From: Rubrivivax sp.
GTDB taxonomy: Bacteria > Pseudomonadota > Gammaproteobacteria > Burkholderiales > Burkholderiaceae_C
Assembly: GCA_027490215.1 (NCBI GenBank)
Contig: JAIXYO010000029.1
Span: 186,001 to 250,000, forward strand
Reading direction: 5' to 3'
DNA: 64,000 nt
Shown: positions 1 to 6,804 of the stretch, in pieces
How the letters are laid out: each line of letters opens with the position of its first letter
Position numbering within the stretch: the stretch's first letter is position 1
The notes under the pieces: model-generated
What the model was told of the DNA's origin: nothing
Seen by the model: the letters and a program-made list of their open reading frames with translations, nothing else
The model's database searches: none
Program-made: the position numbers and the translations under genes

Positions 1-294
1 CAGCACCGCCTCGACCGTCTGCCCATCGTGCAGGCCGACCAAGAGCCGCGCCGAGCCATCGTCGCCCGGATGTTCCGACAGCAGCCGCGCGAGCCCCGCC
101 AGATCGGCCTCGATACCCGGCATTTCGGCACGCACGCCCAGCGGCAGAAAGTCCTGTGGCTTGCGCTTGCCGCTGCCTTGCGACAGCGCGTTCGACCACA
201 ACCGCAGCACCCGGTGCTCATGGCAAGGCATGGCGCCGTGGGCGCGCAGGCGGTGTCGGATGTGGTGGAGGCAGACTGGCGGGCTGGGGACCAC
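1..294 (-). CDS. RlmN-like radical SAM RNA methyltransferase, N-terminal part (runs off the window)
   Basis: Reading the minus strand, an open frame enters from the left edge. It carries an N-terminal segment of the type found before the radical-SAM core of RlmN-like rRNA methyltransferases of Burkholderiales: a PCHEHRVLRLW stretch, a KRKPQDFLPL stretch and a DGQTVEAVL stretch at the edge. In the family the last of these is followed by the core domain. The catalytic part lies outside the window, so the assignment rests on N-terminal resemblance alone. No clear Shine-Dalgarno fixes the start: GTG at 294 is used here, with GTG at 321 and ATG at 231 as alternatives. The frame is closed upstream by the same TGA (328-330) that ends the short hepT. 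Confidence 0.55.
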   Translation of the reverse strand, partial: MVPSPPVCLHHIRHRLRAHGAMPCHEHRVLRLWSNALSQGSGKRKPQDFLPLGVRAEMPGIEADLAGLARLLSEHPGDDGSARLLVGLHDGQTVEAVL

Positions 295-327
295 CTTGTC
301 GTCGCCTACGTGCGTCGTCACTTGGGA

Positions 328-480
328 TCAGTCGGGGTAATTGGACCGTCCATGCGCAAACGCAAAATCTTGGCCCCGCTCAGCAACAAACTGTTCAAAG
401 TTGCTCCATGCGGTCATGCGCTCGATCTTTTCCGCGCTGGCAATCAGGTCGTCCAGATAGAGAAGCCAACTACGTGACAC
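328..480 (-). pseudogene. hepT: HepT-like toxin remnant, truncated at about 50 residues
   Basis: This is a short frame directly after and overlapping (11 nt) the MntA-type antitoxin gene, as in MntA/HepT modules. From a GTG at 478-480 it reads 50 codons. The N-terminal half (SWLLYLDDLIASAEKIE, then RMTAWSNFEQFVAE) matches the start of HepT/DUF86 proteins, which are usually about 110-140 residues. The frame then ends at TGA 328-330. The family's catalytic RNase motif (R-X4-6-H, near the C-terminus) is absent. It is probably a dead toxin, or a short product of an unknown new role. The frame downstream of the stop is taken over by the RlmN-like gene, so the missing part is not simply frameshifted nearby. 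Confidence 0.6.
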
Positions 481-763
481 GGATCAAGTCCTGCTCAACG
501 TGCTTCCGGGCCCTGGGCTTCAGCCCCTTGCTGGTCACCAGATCGACAGGCCGACTCAACAAGGCCTCAAGGCATTCCTTGAGGTCGAAATAGCCGTCGT
601 AGGTGGCCGGGCCATCGAATTCAACCAACACATCGACATCGCTGTCCGGACGCATGTCGTCGCGTGCAGCCGAGCCGAAGAGCGACAGGTGCCGAGCACC
701 GAATCGTTCGGCCAACATGTCGCGGTTGTCCGACAGCAGCGCGATGATGGTTTCGCGGTTCAT
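470..763 (-). CDS. mntA: MntA-type minimal nucleotidyltransferase antitoxin
   Basis: This is a 97-residue nucleotidyltransferase-fold protein with the GSAARDD motif (about residues 30-36) followed by the SDVDVLVEF metal-binding strand (about 41-49). That is the GSxxR...DxD arrangement of minimal nucleotidyltransferases. In MntA/HepT modules this protein AMPylates and silences the HepT RNase. A longer upstream extension of the same frame exists but lacks protein character; the ATG at 761-763 gives the family's normal length. Its own catalytic motifs look intact, whereas the overlapping hepT is truncated. The module may therefore be a decaying toxin-antitoxin pair with a surviving antitoxin. 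Confidence 0.8.
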   Translation of the reverse strand: MNRETIIALLSDNRDMLAERFGARHLSLFGSAARDDMRPDSDVDVLVEFDGPATYDGYFDLKECLEALLSRPVDLVTSKGLKPRARKHVEQDLIRVT

Positions 764-859
764 GGCGTCGGATTTTGCGGCATCCTCGGTTATGCGCAAG
801 CACCGAGCTGACAACTCGAACGACCCTCCGTCCCGGCGCATGCCAGTGAACAATTCGCC

Positions 860-2107
860 ATGCACATCATGATTTCCTGTGTCGGCAGCGCCGGCGACGT
901 GCACCCGTTCATTGCAATTGGCCAGGCGCTGGCGCGGCGAGGGCACGAGGTGGAGTTGCTCACCTCGACGCATTTCGCCGCACGCATCGAAGCGGCGGGC
1001 CTCGCCTGCACCCCCGTGGGCACCGAGGCCGATTTCGAGAACGTGGTGCACCACCCTGACCTGTGGAACCCGCGCACCTGCTTTCCGGTGCTGTGGCAGG
1101 CCGTTTCGCAACGAATGATCGAGGCGCACAGCCTGCTGATTTCCCGCGCGCAGCCGGGCCGCACGGTGCTGGTCGGCAGCACCCTGGCGATGCCTGTGCG
1201 GCTGGCGCAGGAAACCCACCGCATCCCGGCGGTGATGGTGCACCTGTCGCCGGTGTGCATGTGGTCGGCGCAGGCACCGGCCGTGATCCCCGGGCTGGGC
1301 GACCTGAGTGGCTGGCCACCGGCACTGGTGCGACTGATCCAGGCCGCAGTGGAGCGTGGCTACATCGACCGCGTGGTGGCGCCCGACTTCGACCGCATCC
1401 GGCGTGACCTCGGCCTGCCGCCGGTACGCCGGCTGCTGAGCCAGTGGATCAACAGCCCGGGCCGTGTGGTGTGCGCCTGGCCGGAATGGTTTTCACCGAA
1501 GCAGACTGACTGGCCTGTGCAGGCGGTCACCTCCGGCTTTGCACGATGGTCGGGCACGGCAGGCCAGTCGCTCGACCCTGCGCTGCTGAACTTTCTGAAC
1601 GCCGGCCCGGCACCGATCGGCTTCACGCCAGGGTCAGCCATGGCGAGGGGCCGCGACTTCTTTGCACGGGCAGTGGCCGCCTCGGCCGCGTTGAACCAGC
1701 GCGCGCTGCTGATCACACCCTTTGCCGACCAGCTGCCCCACCCGCTGCCATCGCACGCCCATGCGGTGGGCTACGCGCCCTTCGACGCGCTGCTGCCCCG
1801 GCTGGCCGCGCTGGTGCACCACGGCGGCATCGGCACCACCGCGCAGGCGCTGGCCGCCGGCCTGCCGCAGGGCGTGGTGCCCTTCGCGCACGACCAGTTC
1901 GACAACGCCACCCGCCTCGTCAAGCGCGGCGTGGGACTGCGGCTGAGCCCGCGCAGTTCGGTGCGGCAGTGGGCGGCCACCCTCGACCGCCTGCTGCGCG
2001 ACCCGTCGATCGCCGCAGCCTGCCAGCGGGATGCCGGCCTGATGGTCGAGGACGGCAATGCCGCGCAGCGCATCGCCGAACTGATCGAGGCGGTGTCGCC
2101 GCAGTAG
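860..2107 (+). CDS. GT1-family glycosyltransferase (UGT/MGT-like)
   Basis: This 415-residue protein has the GT-B organisation of family 1 glycosyltransferases. The N-terminus has a Rossmann strand and the SAGDVHPFIAIGQAL motif (residues about 10-24) typical of RhlB/macrolide-type enzymes. The C-terminal donor-binding segment contains HHGGIGTTAQALAAG, followed by P-FAHDQFDNA, the usual sugar-nucleotide loop. The acceptor cannot be deduced; lipids and small hydrophobic molecules are common in this group. It is transcribed divergently from the toxin-antitoxin remnant, with about 96 nt between them. No other glycolipid gene sits next to it. Confidence 0.8.
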   Translation: MHIMISCVGSAGDVHPFIAIGQALARRGHEVELLTSTHFAARIEAAGLACTPVGTEADFENVVHHPDLWNPRTCFPVLWQAVSQRMIEAHSLLISRAQPGRTVLVGSTLAMPVRLAQETHRIPAVMVHLSPVCMWSAQAPAVIPGLGDLSGWPPALVRLIQAAVERGYIDRVVAPDFDRIRRDLGLPPVRRLLSQWINSPGRVVCAWPEWFSPKQTDWPVQAVTSGFARWSGTAGQSLDPALLNFLNAGPAPIGFTPGSAMARGRDFFARAVAASAALNQRALLITPFADQLPHPLPSHAHAVGYAPFDALLPRLAALVHHGGIGTTAQALAAGLPQGVVPFAHDQFDNATRLVKRGVGLRLSPRSSVRQWAATLDRLLRDPSIAAACQRDAGLMVEDGNAAQRIAELIEAVSPQ

Positions 2108-2283
2108 CTGCACCAGCCCGCGCGGTGCCAGCACACCGCAGCTCGCGTAGGACAGACCGCCTCCCGAGGTCGCGTTGCCGTCCGATGGCCGTGCGGCATC
2201 GCGCCGCCCACACTGGGGTTGCTGTATCTGCGTCGGCGGCAGTCACGGCGACCCTTCTTGATGGCCTACACATGGTGCACCTG

Positions 2284-3426
2284 ATGAACAAGATCTTGAA
2301 AATGGCAATGGCCCTCGGTGGCTTGGCGTTGGTGACCCAGGCCTCCGCGCAGGTGACCTTCTACGAGAACGATGGCTTCCAGGGTCGCTCTTTCACCAGC
2401 GCGCGCTCGGTCAACAACTTCGAGCGGAACGGCTTCAACGATCGCGCTTCGTCGGTCGTGGTCAAGGGCACCCAGTCGACCCGATGGGAGGTCTGCGAAG
2501 ACCAGCGCTTCAGTGGCCGTTGCGTCGTGCTGCGGCCGGGTCAGTATCCGTCGCTGTCCGCGATGGGCCTGAACGACCGCGTCTCATCGGCGCGCACCAT
2601 CGATCGCAATGCGCAGATAGACGACGACCGCTACGCACCAGCACCCCCGCCGGTGCAGGTCAGTCAGCTGGTGTTCTACGAGGACGAAGGCTTTCGTGGC
2701 CGCACTTTCACCGCCAATGCGGCCGTCGCCAACATGCGCCGCAGCGGCTTCAACGAGCGCGCCTCTTCGGTGGTGGTGCGTGGCAATCGGTCGGATCGGT
2801 GGGAGGTCTGCGAAGACCGGCGCTTCAGCGGCCGATGCGTCGTCTTGCGGCCGGGCCAGTACCCGTCGCTGTCGGCCATGGGCTTGAACGACCGGGTGTC
2901 GTCGGCACGCGCCGTGGCACGCAACGCACAGGTCGAAGACGAGCGCTATGCGCCGCTGCCGGTGATCGCCCGTGACTACAGCCGACGCAAGAACGAGCGT
3001 CTGTACGAAGCCGAGGTGACCTCGGTGCGCGCCGTGGTCGAAGAGACAGGCCAACGGTGCTGGGTCGAACGCGAGCAGGCCGTGCAGGAGCGCGGCAACA
3101 ACGTCAACGTACCCGGCGCCTTGCTGGGCGCGGTGATCGGCGGCATCCTCGGCCACCAGGTGGGTGGAGGCTCCGGCAAGGACATCGCCACTGGCGTGGG
3201 CGTCGTCACCGGCGCTGCCGTCGGCAGCCAGGTCGGGCGCAACGGCGACGCCCAGCGGGTGGTGACCGAGCAGAACGTGCAACGCTGCCGCCAGACAAAT
3301 GCACAGGCACGCCCCGCCTACTGGGACGTGACGTACGACTTCCGGGGCCAGGAGTACCGGGTGCAGATGACCCGGCCGCCGGGCAACACCGTGACCGTCA
3401 ACGCCCAAGGCGAGCCCCGGGCCTGA
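2284..3426 (+). CDS. Secreted tandem beta/gamma-crystallin protein with glycine-zipper domain
   Basis: From ATG 2284 the 380-residue product opens with a signal peptide (hydrophobic MAMALGGLALV, cleavage likely after ASA). Two beta/gamma-crystallin-like domains follow. Each starts with an F-YE-(N/D)-GF-GR strand and ends with CVVLRPGQYPSL and a GLNDRVSSAR segment. The two units repeat at 315 nt (105 residues) with nearly identical cores. The C-terminal third carries a glycine-zipper region (GALLGAVIGGILGHQVGGG) as in the 17-kDa surface antigen/SlyB-like families, followed by a beta-rich tail. An in-frame ATG at 2272 is an alternative start; neither has a strong Shine-Dalgarno. A periplasmic or outer-membrane structural/stress role is likely, but the function is unknown. 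Confidence 0.8.
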   Translation: MNKILKMAMALGGLALVTQASAQVTFYENDGFQGRSFTSARSVNNFERNGFNDRASSVVVKGTQSTRWEVCEDQRFSGRCVVLRPGQYPSLSAMGLNDRVSSARTIDRNAQIDDDRYAPAPPPVQVSQLVFYEDEGFRGRTFTANAAVANMRRSGFNERASSVVVRGNRSDRWEVCEDRRFSGRCVVLRPGQYPSLSAMGLNDRVSSARAVARNAQVEDERYAPLPVIARDYSRRKNERLYEAEVTSVRAVVEETGQRCWVEREQAVQERGNNVNVPGALLGAVIGGILGHQVGGGSGKDIATGVGVVTGAAVGSQVGRNGDAQRVVTEQNVQRCRQTNAQARPAYWDVTYDFRGQEYRVQMTRPPGNTVTVNAQGEPRA

Positions 3427-3645
3427 ATCAGCACAAGCTCATCGACCTGAACTCCTCAGCACGCGACTGACATCGAGCGACATTGGCCGCGCGCCTCATT
3501 CCCGTTCGATCGTCGCTGGCGGCTTGCTGACCAGCGTCACCGTTCGCTCAGCTGCTCGGATCGAGCCCTTGCAACCGGGTTCAGATCACGCCGGCACGGG
3601 AAGTGCTGCAGGCGATGTGCAGGCCTTTGCCTGCTGGAGACCTCG
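3427..3645. other. Intergenic region, no gene seen
   Basis: This 219-nt stretch lies between the crystallin gene and the AraC-type regulator. No convincing open frame is seen on either strand. It must hold the regulator's promoter and probably the end of the upstream transcript. No strong hairpin with a T-run was found by eye. Confidence 0.5.
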
Positions 3646-4494
3646 ATGAATCCAATCGCTGCCCAGTCGTCGCACCCTGTTGCCACGATCTCGTTCGAAG
3701 ACGTGATGCTGCCCGCCACGGAGCTGCACGATGCACCAACCGCGCGCTACACGCTGTGCCTCGTGCTCCAGGGGGAAGCGCAGCTCTCCTATCGGGTGGA
3801 CGACCGCTGGCACACGCAATGGCTGCATCCGGGCATGTTCACGCCGATCACGCCACCGCATGTCGAGGCCACGCTGCAGCTGTCGGGCGAGCAGCGGCAC
3901 CTGATGATCTCGATCGGCGAAGAGACAGTCGCCCGCGTGGCTGCCGAATCCGGCAACGGCGAGCACGAGCTCGACACCTTGCGCCTTCGGGCCTTCAAGG
4001 ATCCGTTCCTCGGAGAGCTGTGCAGACGCGCCTGGGCGGAGGCGCGCAGGGGTGACGCGCTCGGGCGCAGCTTTGCCGAATCGATCGAAGGCACGCTGAT
4101 CTGTGGACTGCTGCGCAGCGCAACAGGAGCACGCAGGCCGCTCAGCGCACCGGCACGCGGCAAGTTGTCGCCAACCACACTGAACCGCATTCATGACCAC
4201 TGCCTGGCTCGGCTGCACGAGCCCATCGCCATGGCCGACCTGGCCACCATCGCCGGCCTGGGGCCGCACCAGTTCGGCAAGGCCTTCAAGGCCGCATCGG
4301 CCAGGTCGCCGCAGCAGTACCTGATTGCGCTTCGAACGCAACGAGCGCAGGAGTTGCTGCGAACCACCAACCTGGCCATCGCCGACATCGCGCTGCAATG
4401 CGGCTTTTTCGACCAGTCGCATCTGACGACGACCTTCACCCGCTGCGTGGGCGTGTCGCCGCACCGGTATCGGCACCCGATGCGGCAGCAGTGA
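3646..4494 (+). CDS. AraC/XylS-family transcriptional regulator
   Basis: This is a 282-residue regulator. The N-terminal half (residues about 1-160) is a cupin-like sensor of the AraC_N type. The C-terminal 100 residues form the double helix-turn-helix: LATIAGLGPHQFGKAFKAA in the first HTH, and IADIALQCGFFDQSHL followed by FTRCVGVSPHRYR in the second, which is the family signature. A GGAGA Shine-Dalgarno lies just before the ATG. It is convergent, by 5 nt, with the substrate-binding-protein/amidase pair. It may regulate that pair, but this is only positional. Confidence 0.88.
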   Translation: MNPIAAQSSHPVATISFEDVMLPATELHDAPTARYTLCLVLQGEAQLSYRVDDRWHTQWLHPGMFTPITPPHVEATLQLSGEQRHLMISIGEETVARVAAESGNGEHELDTLRLRAFKDPFLGELCRRAWAEARRGDALGRSFAESIEGTLICGLLRSATGARRPLSAPARGKLSPTTLNRIHDHCLARLHEPIAMADLATIAGLGPHQFGKAFKAASARSPQQYLIALRTQRAQELLRTTNLAIADIALQCGFFDQSHLTTTFTRCVGVSPHRYRHPMRQQ

Positions 4495-4499
4495 CGGGC

Positions 4500-5480
4500 T
4501 TACTTCGCAGGAAGGAAGTCGCCGGTCACCATGCTGTCAGCGGCCACCGGATTGGAAATCAATTTCTGCGTGACCATGAACTGACTCATCTCGCCCACCG
4601 TGGCGCCATAAGTGCCCGGGGTGCCCTTGGAGCCCAGGGCCGCCTGGTTGTCGGTGAGTGTGGGAATGCGGACGCCCTTCCACATCTCGCTGAATTCAGC
4701 CACCGACACGCCCGACGCCTTGGCCATGATCTTGAATGACTCGGCCTGGTGCTTCTTGACGTAGTCGAGCGCATCGAACCAGGCGGCTACCAAGCGTCGA
4801 ACCTGCTCCGGATGCGCCTTGAGCACCTCGTTCCTGACGCTCAGCACATCGACGATGGCGCCCGGGGTGTCCTTGCTGGTCAGCAGCAACTTGCCGCCCG
4901 ACTTGACGCCTTGCGTGCCGAACGGCTCCCAGGTGACGGCCGCCTTGATCGACTTCGCGGTGAACGCCGCACCGGCATCGGGTGCGGCCATGTTCACCAG
5001 CGTCACATCCTTCTCGGTCATCCCGTACTTGGCCAGCAGCTTGGTCAGGAAGAAGTGGCTGACGCCACCGACCTCCAGGGCGATGCGCTGGCCCTTCAAG
5101 GCCTGCGGCGTGTCGATGCCGCGGGTGATGAGCATGTCGGCACCAGCCGATTCATCGTGCAGCAGCACCACCGAGGCCTTCGGCCCGGCGGCGTTGATGG
5201 TGAGGACATCGTTGGTCGCGAGGCTCGCCGCGTCGAGGCTGCCGCCTGCCAGGGAAGTGACTGCATCGCCCTGCACCGGGAAGTTGCGCAACTCGACACT
5301 CACGCCGCGTTTGGCAAACAGGCCCTTTTCCTGCGCGACCCACCAGGGCATCCAGCCCACCCAGACGGGCACACCCAGACGCAGAGGCGCTTCAGCAGCG
5401 TGAATCGACGGCGCAGCGCACAGGCTCAACAAGGCAAGGCACAAGGCGCTCACACGGCGGCGGGACACAGGGTGCGACAT
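4500..5480 (-). CDS. ABC transporter substrate-binding protein (NitT/TauT/SsuA type)
   Basis: This 326-residue protein begins with a signal peptide (cleavage likely after IHA). It has the NMT1/SsuA-like periplasmic binding fold: GVPVWVGWMPWWVAQEKGLF (residues about 35-54), the GDAVTSLAGGSLD segment and the WEPFGTQGV hinge region. Such proteins feed ABC importers for nitrate, taurine, alkanesulfonates, amides or pyrimidine precursors. No permease or ATPase gene is adjacent in the window, so it is either an orphan or works with a distant importer. Co-orientation with the amidase 42 nt upstream suggests an amide or urea-like ligand. Confidence 0.85.
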   Translation of the reverse strand: MSHPVSRRRVSALCLALLSLCAAPSIHAAEAPLRLGVPVWVGWMPWWVAQEKGLFAKRGVSVELRNFPVQGDAVTSLAGGSLDAASLATNDVLTINAAGPKASVVLLHDESAGADMLITRGIDTPQALKGQRIALEVGGVSHFFLTKLLAKYGMTEKDVTLVNMAAPDAGAAFTAKSIKAAVTWEPFGTQGVKSGGKLLLTSKDTPGAIVDVLSVRNEVLKAHPEQVRRLVAAWFDALDYVKKHQAESFKIMAKASGVSVAEFSEMWKGVRIPTLTDNQAALGSKGTPGTYGATVGEMSQFMVTQKLISNPVAADSMVTGDFLPAK

Positions 5481-5522
5481 GGTGGTACTCCGGTTTGAAA
5501 AGCTGGGGAATCGGCGGGCCGC

Positions 5523-6479
5523 TCAGGCACCGGACGAGAAAGCGCGGTTCTGGAACAGGCGCTTCGGGACCATGCAGCCGACCACCCAGTTCGGCTGGTC
5601 GACGATCTCGTGGATGCGAAGTTCGCCCACCATCCCCAGCACCGCATAGGCCTCGAAGGGCTCGACCTTGAAGTGCGCCGCCAAGGCATCGACGGCATAA
5701 CGGGTGGCGTCGCGCGCCGCCTGGAACAGATCGGGGCCGATGCCCAGGAAATCGCGGTATTCGGTCTCGGCATACGGCGCGGTCGAGAAGTCGAGCACCG
5801 GCGCTGCCAGCTTCTGCTGCTTGAGCACCTTCAGGCGCAGCGTGGCCGTCATCGGCGCCTCGATGGCGGTGCCCGAGATCTCGCCCTCGCCCTGCAGCGC
5901 GTGCCCGTCGCCGCCCGACAGCAAGGCGCCGGTATTGAACACCGGCAGGTAGATGGTGGAGCCGGCCCCCAGGTAGCGAACATCGATGTTGCCGCCCGCG
6001 TTGGTGGGCGTGATCGACGCAAAAGCGCCGGGCGCTGCGGGTGCCACACCCAGCACGCCCATCATCGGGCGCAGCGCAAACGCACAGCCGAACACATCGA
6101 CCTCGGGCCGCGTCAGATCGAAGCTACGGAAGTAAGGCTGCGGAAACTCGTCGGCCAGCAGGCCAAAGCCCTTGAGCAGACCCGTCCAGCCCCACGAGCC
6201 CAGTTCGATGTCGAGCACATCGACCTGCAGCACGTCGCCCGGCTCGGCACCTTCGACGTGAATCGGCCCGCACAGCGGATCGAGCATGCCGAAGTCGATC
6301 TGGGCAATGTCATGCGCCGTCGAGTTCGGGCCCAGCAGACCGTTCGACGCATCGGGGCACGCCATCGAGATCACCGCGCCATCGGGCACCACATGGGCCG
6401 GCGGCACCGAGCGGTCCCAGTGCGGATGCAGGCTGGTGCAGTGCACGCAGCGCATGCCGTTCGCTTGGGTGGGCTTCAT
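5523..6479 (-). CDS. Acetamidase/formamidase family protein
   Basis: From the ATG at 6477-6479 the product is 318 residues, close to the family's usual length. It is recognised by the FmdA/AmdA signatures NSTAHDIAQIDFGMLDPLCGP, EGAEPGDVLQVDVLDIE, TPTNAGGNIDVRYL and GDGHALQGEGEISGTAIE, which hold the metal ligands and catalytic region. It would hydrolyse formamide, acetamide or another short amide to ammonia plus an acid in the cytoplasm. An upstream TTG (6518) would add 13 residues and is less likely. It is followed by the substrate-binding-protein gene, so uptake and hydrolysis of an amide is a sensible joint role. Confidence 0.85.
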   Translation of the reverse strand: MKPTQANGMRCVHCTSLHPHWDRSVPPAHVVPDGAVISMACPDASNGLLGPNSTAHDIAQIDFGMLDPLCGPIHVEGAEPGDVLQVDVLDIELGSWGWTGLLKGFGLLADEFPQPYFRSFDLTRPEVDVFGCAFALRPMMGVLGVAPAAPGAFASITPTNAGGNIDVRYLGAGSTIYLPVFNTGALLSGGDGHALQGEGEISGTAIEAPMTATLRLKVLKQQKLAAPVLDFSTAPYAETEYRDFLGIGPDLFQAARDATRYAVDALAAHFKVEPFEAYAVLGMVGELRIHEIVDQPNWVVGCMVPKRLFQNRAFSSGA

Positions 6480-6804
6480 AGGCTGCGGCCTCGGTGGGCA
6501 AGAGCCGCCTGCGGGCAAGAAGGATTGAACATCAGCATGACGCCGACTCTAGGAAGAGGCCGGTCCGCGTTCTTGGAAGAAACGGGCGTTTTGGAAAAGT
6601 CGGCGCGATTTCGACAACGCTGATTCGGTGCAACCCACATCGGGGCGGAAGCTGTTTCCATGTTCCTTTTTCAGGACTTGTCTTCCCCCCGATGGGGGTG
6701 CCTGCGAGACCTTACAGCCTCCCGGGTTCGGGGGATTTCCGAATGAATCACGCCTGTGCAGACTGAGCTCGAAACGTTTTGAAAAGTTGTCGAGAGAGAT
6801 TTGC
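6480..6804. promoter_or_regulatory. Divergent intergenic region between amidase and type I secretion genes
   Basis: This 325-nt stretch separates divergent transcription units and must contain both promoters. Visible structure includes a near-palindrome TTCTT-GG-AAGAA at 6570-6581, closer to the amidase, and two GC-rich hairpins toward the exporter gene. A longer frame through the right part would extend the exporter by 59 residues. It lacks protein character there, and the GAGAGA Shine-Dalgarno before 6805 supports the shorter start. Confidence 0.5.
6686..6698 (+). promoter_or_regulatory. GC hairpin in the leader of the secretion operon
   Basis: A perfect 5-bp C5/G5 stem with a GAT loop is followed 20 nt later by a second stem (6719-6724 with 6729-6734, loop GGTT). 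Both lie about 75-120 nt upstream of the exporter start codon, so they would be in the 5' untranslated leader if transcription starts further upstream. They match no riboswitch class I can name. Confidence 0.3.

Noticed and set aside
764-1243. Upstream half of the frame containing the MntA gene
   Set aside because: It lies antisense to the GT1 gene, has no family features, and would make the antitoxin far too long.
1546-2283. Long upstream extension of the crystallin gene frame, overlapping the GT1 gene
   Set aside because: The extension is Arg/Ala/Pro-rich shadow sequence of the GT1 gene. A proper signal peptide starts at 2284.
6628-6804. 59-residue N-terminal extension of the secretion ABC protein
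   Set aside because: It is Cys/Pro/Gly-rich with no family similarity, and a Shine-Dalgarno and ATG at 6805 give the usual HlyB-like N-terminus.
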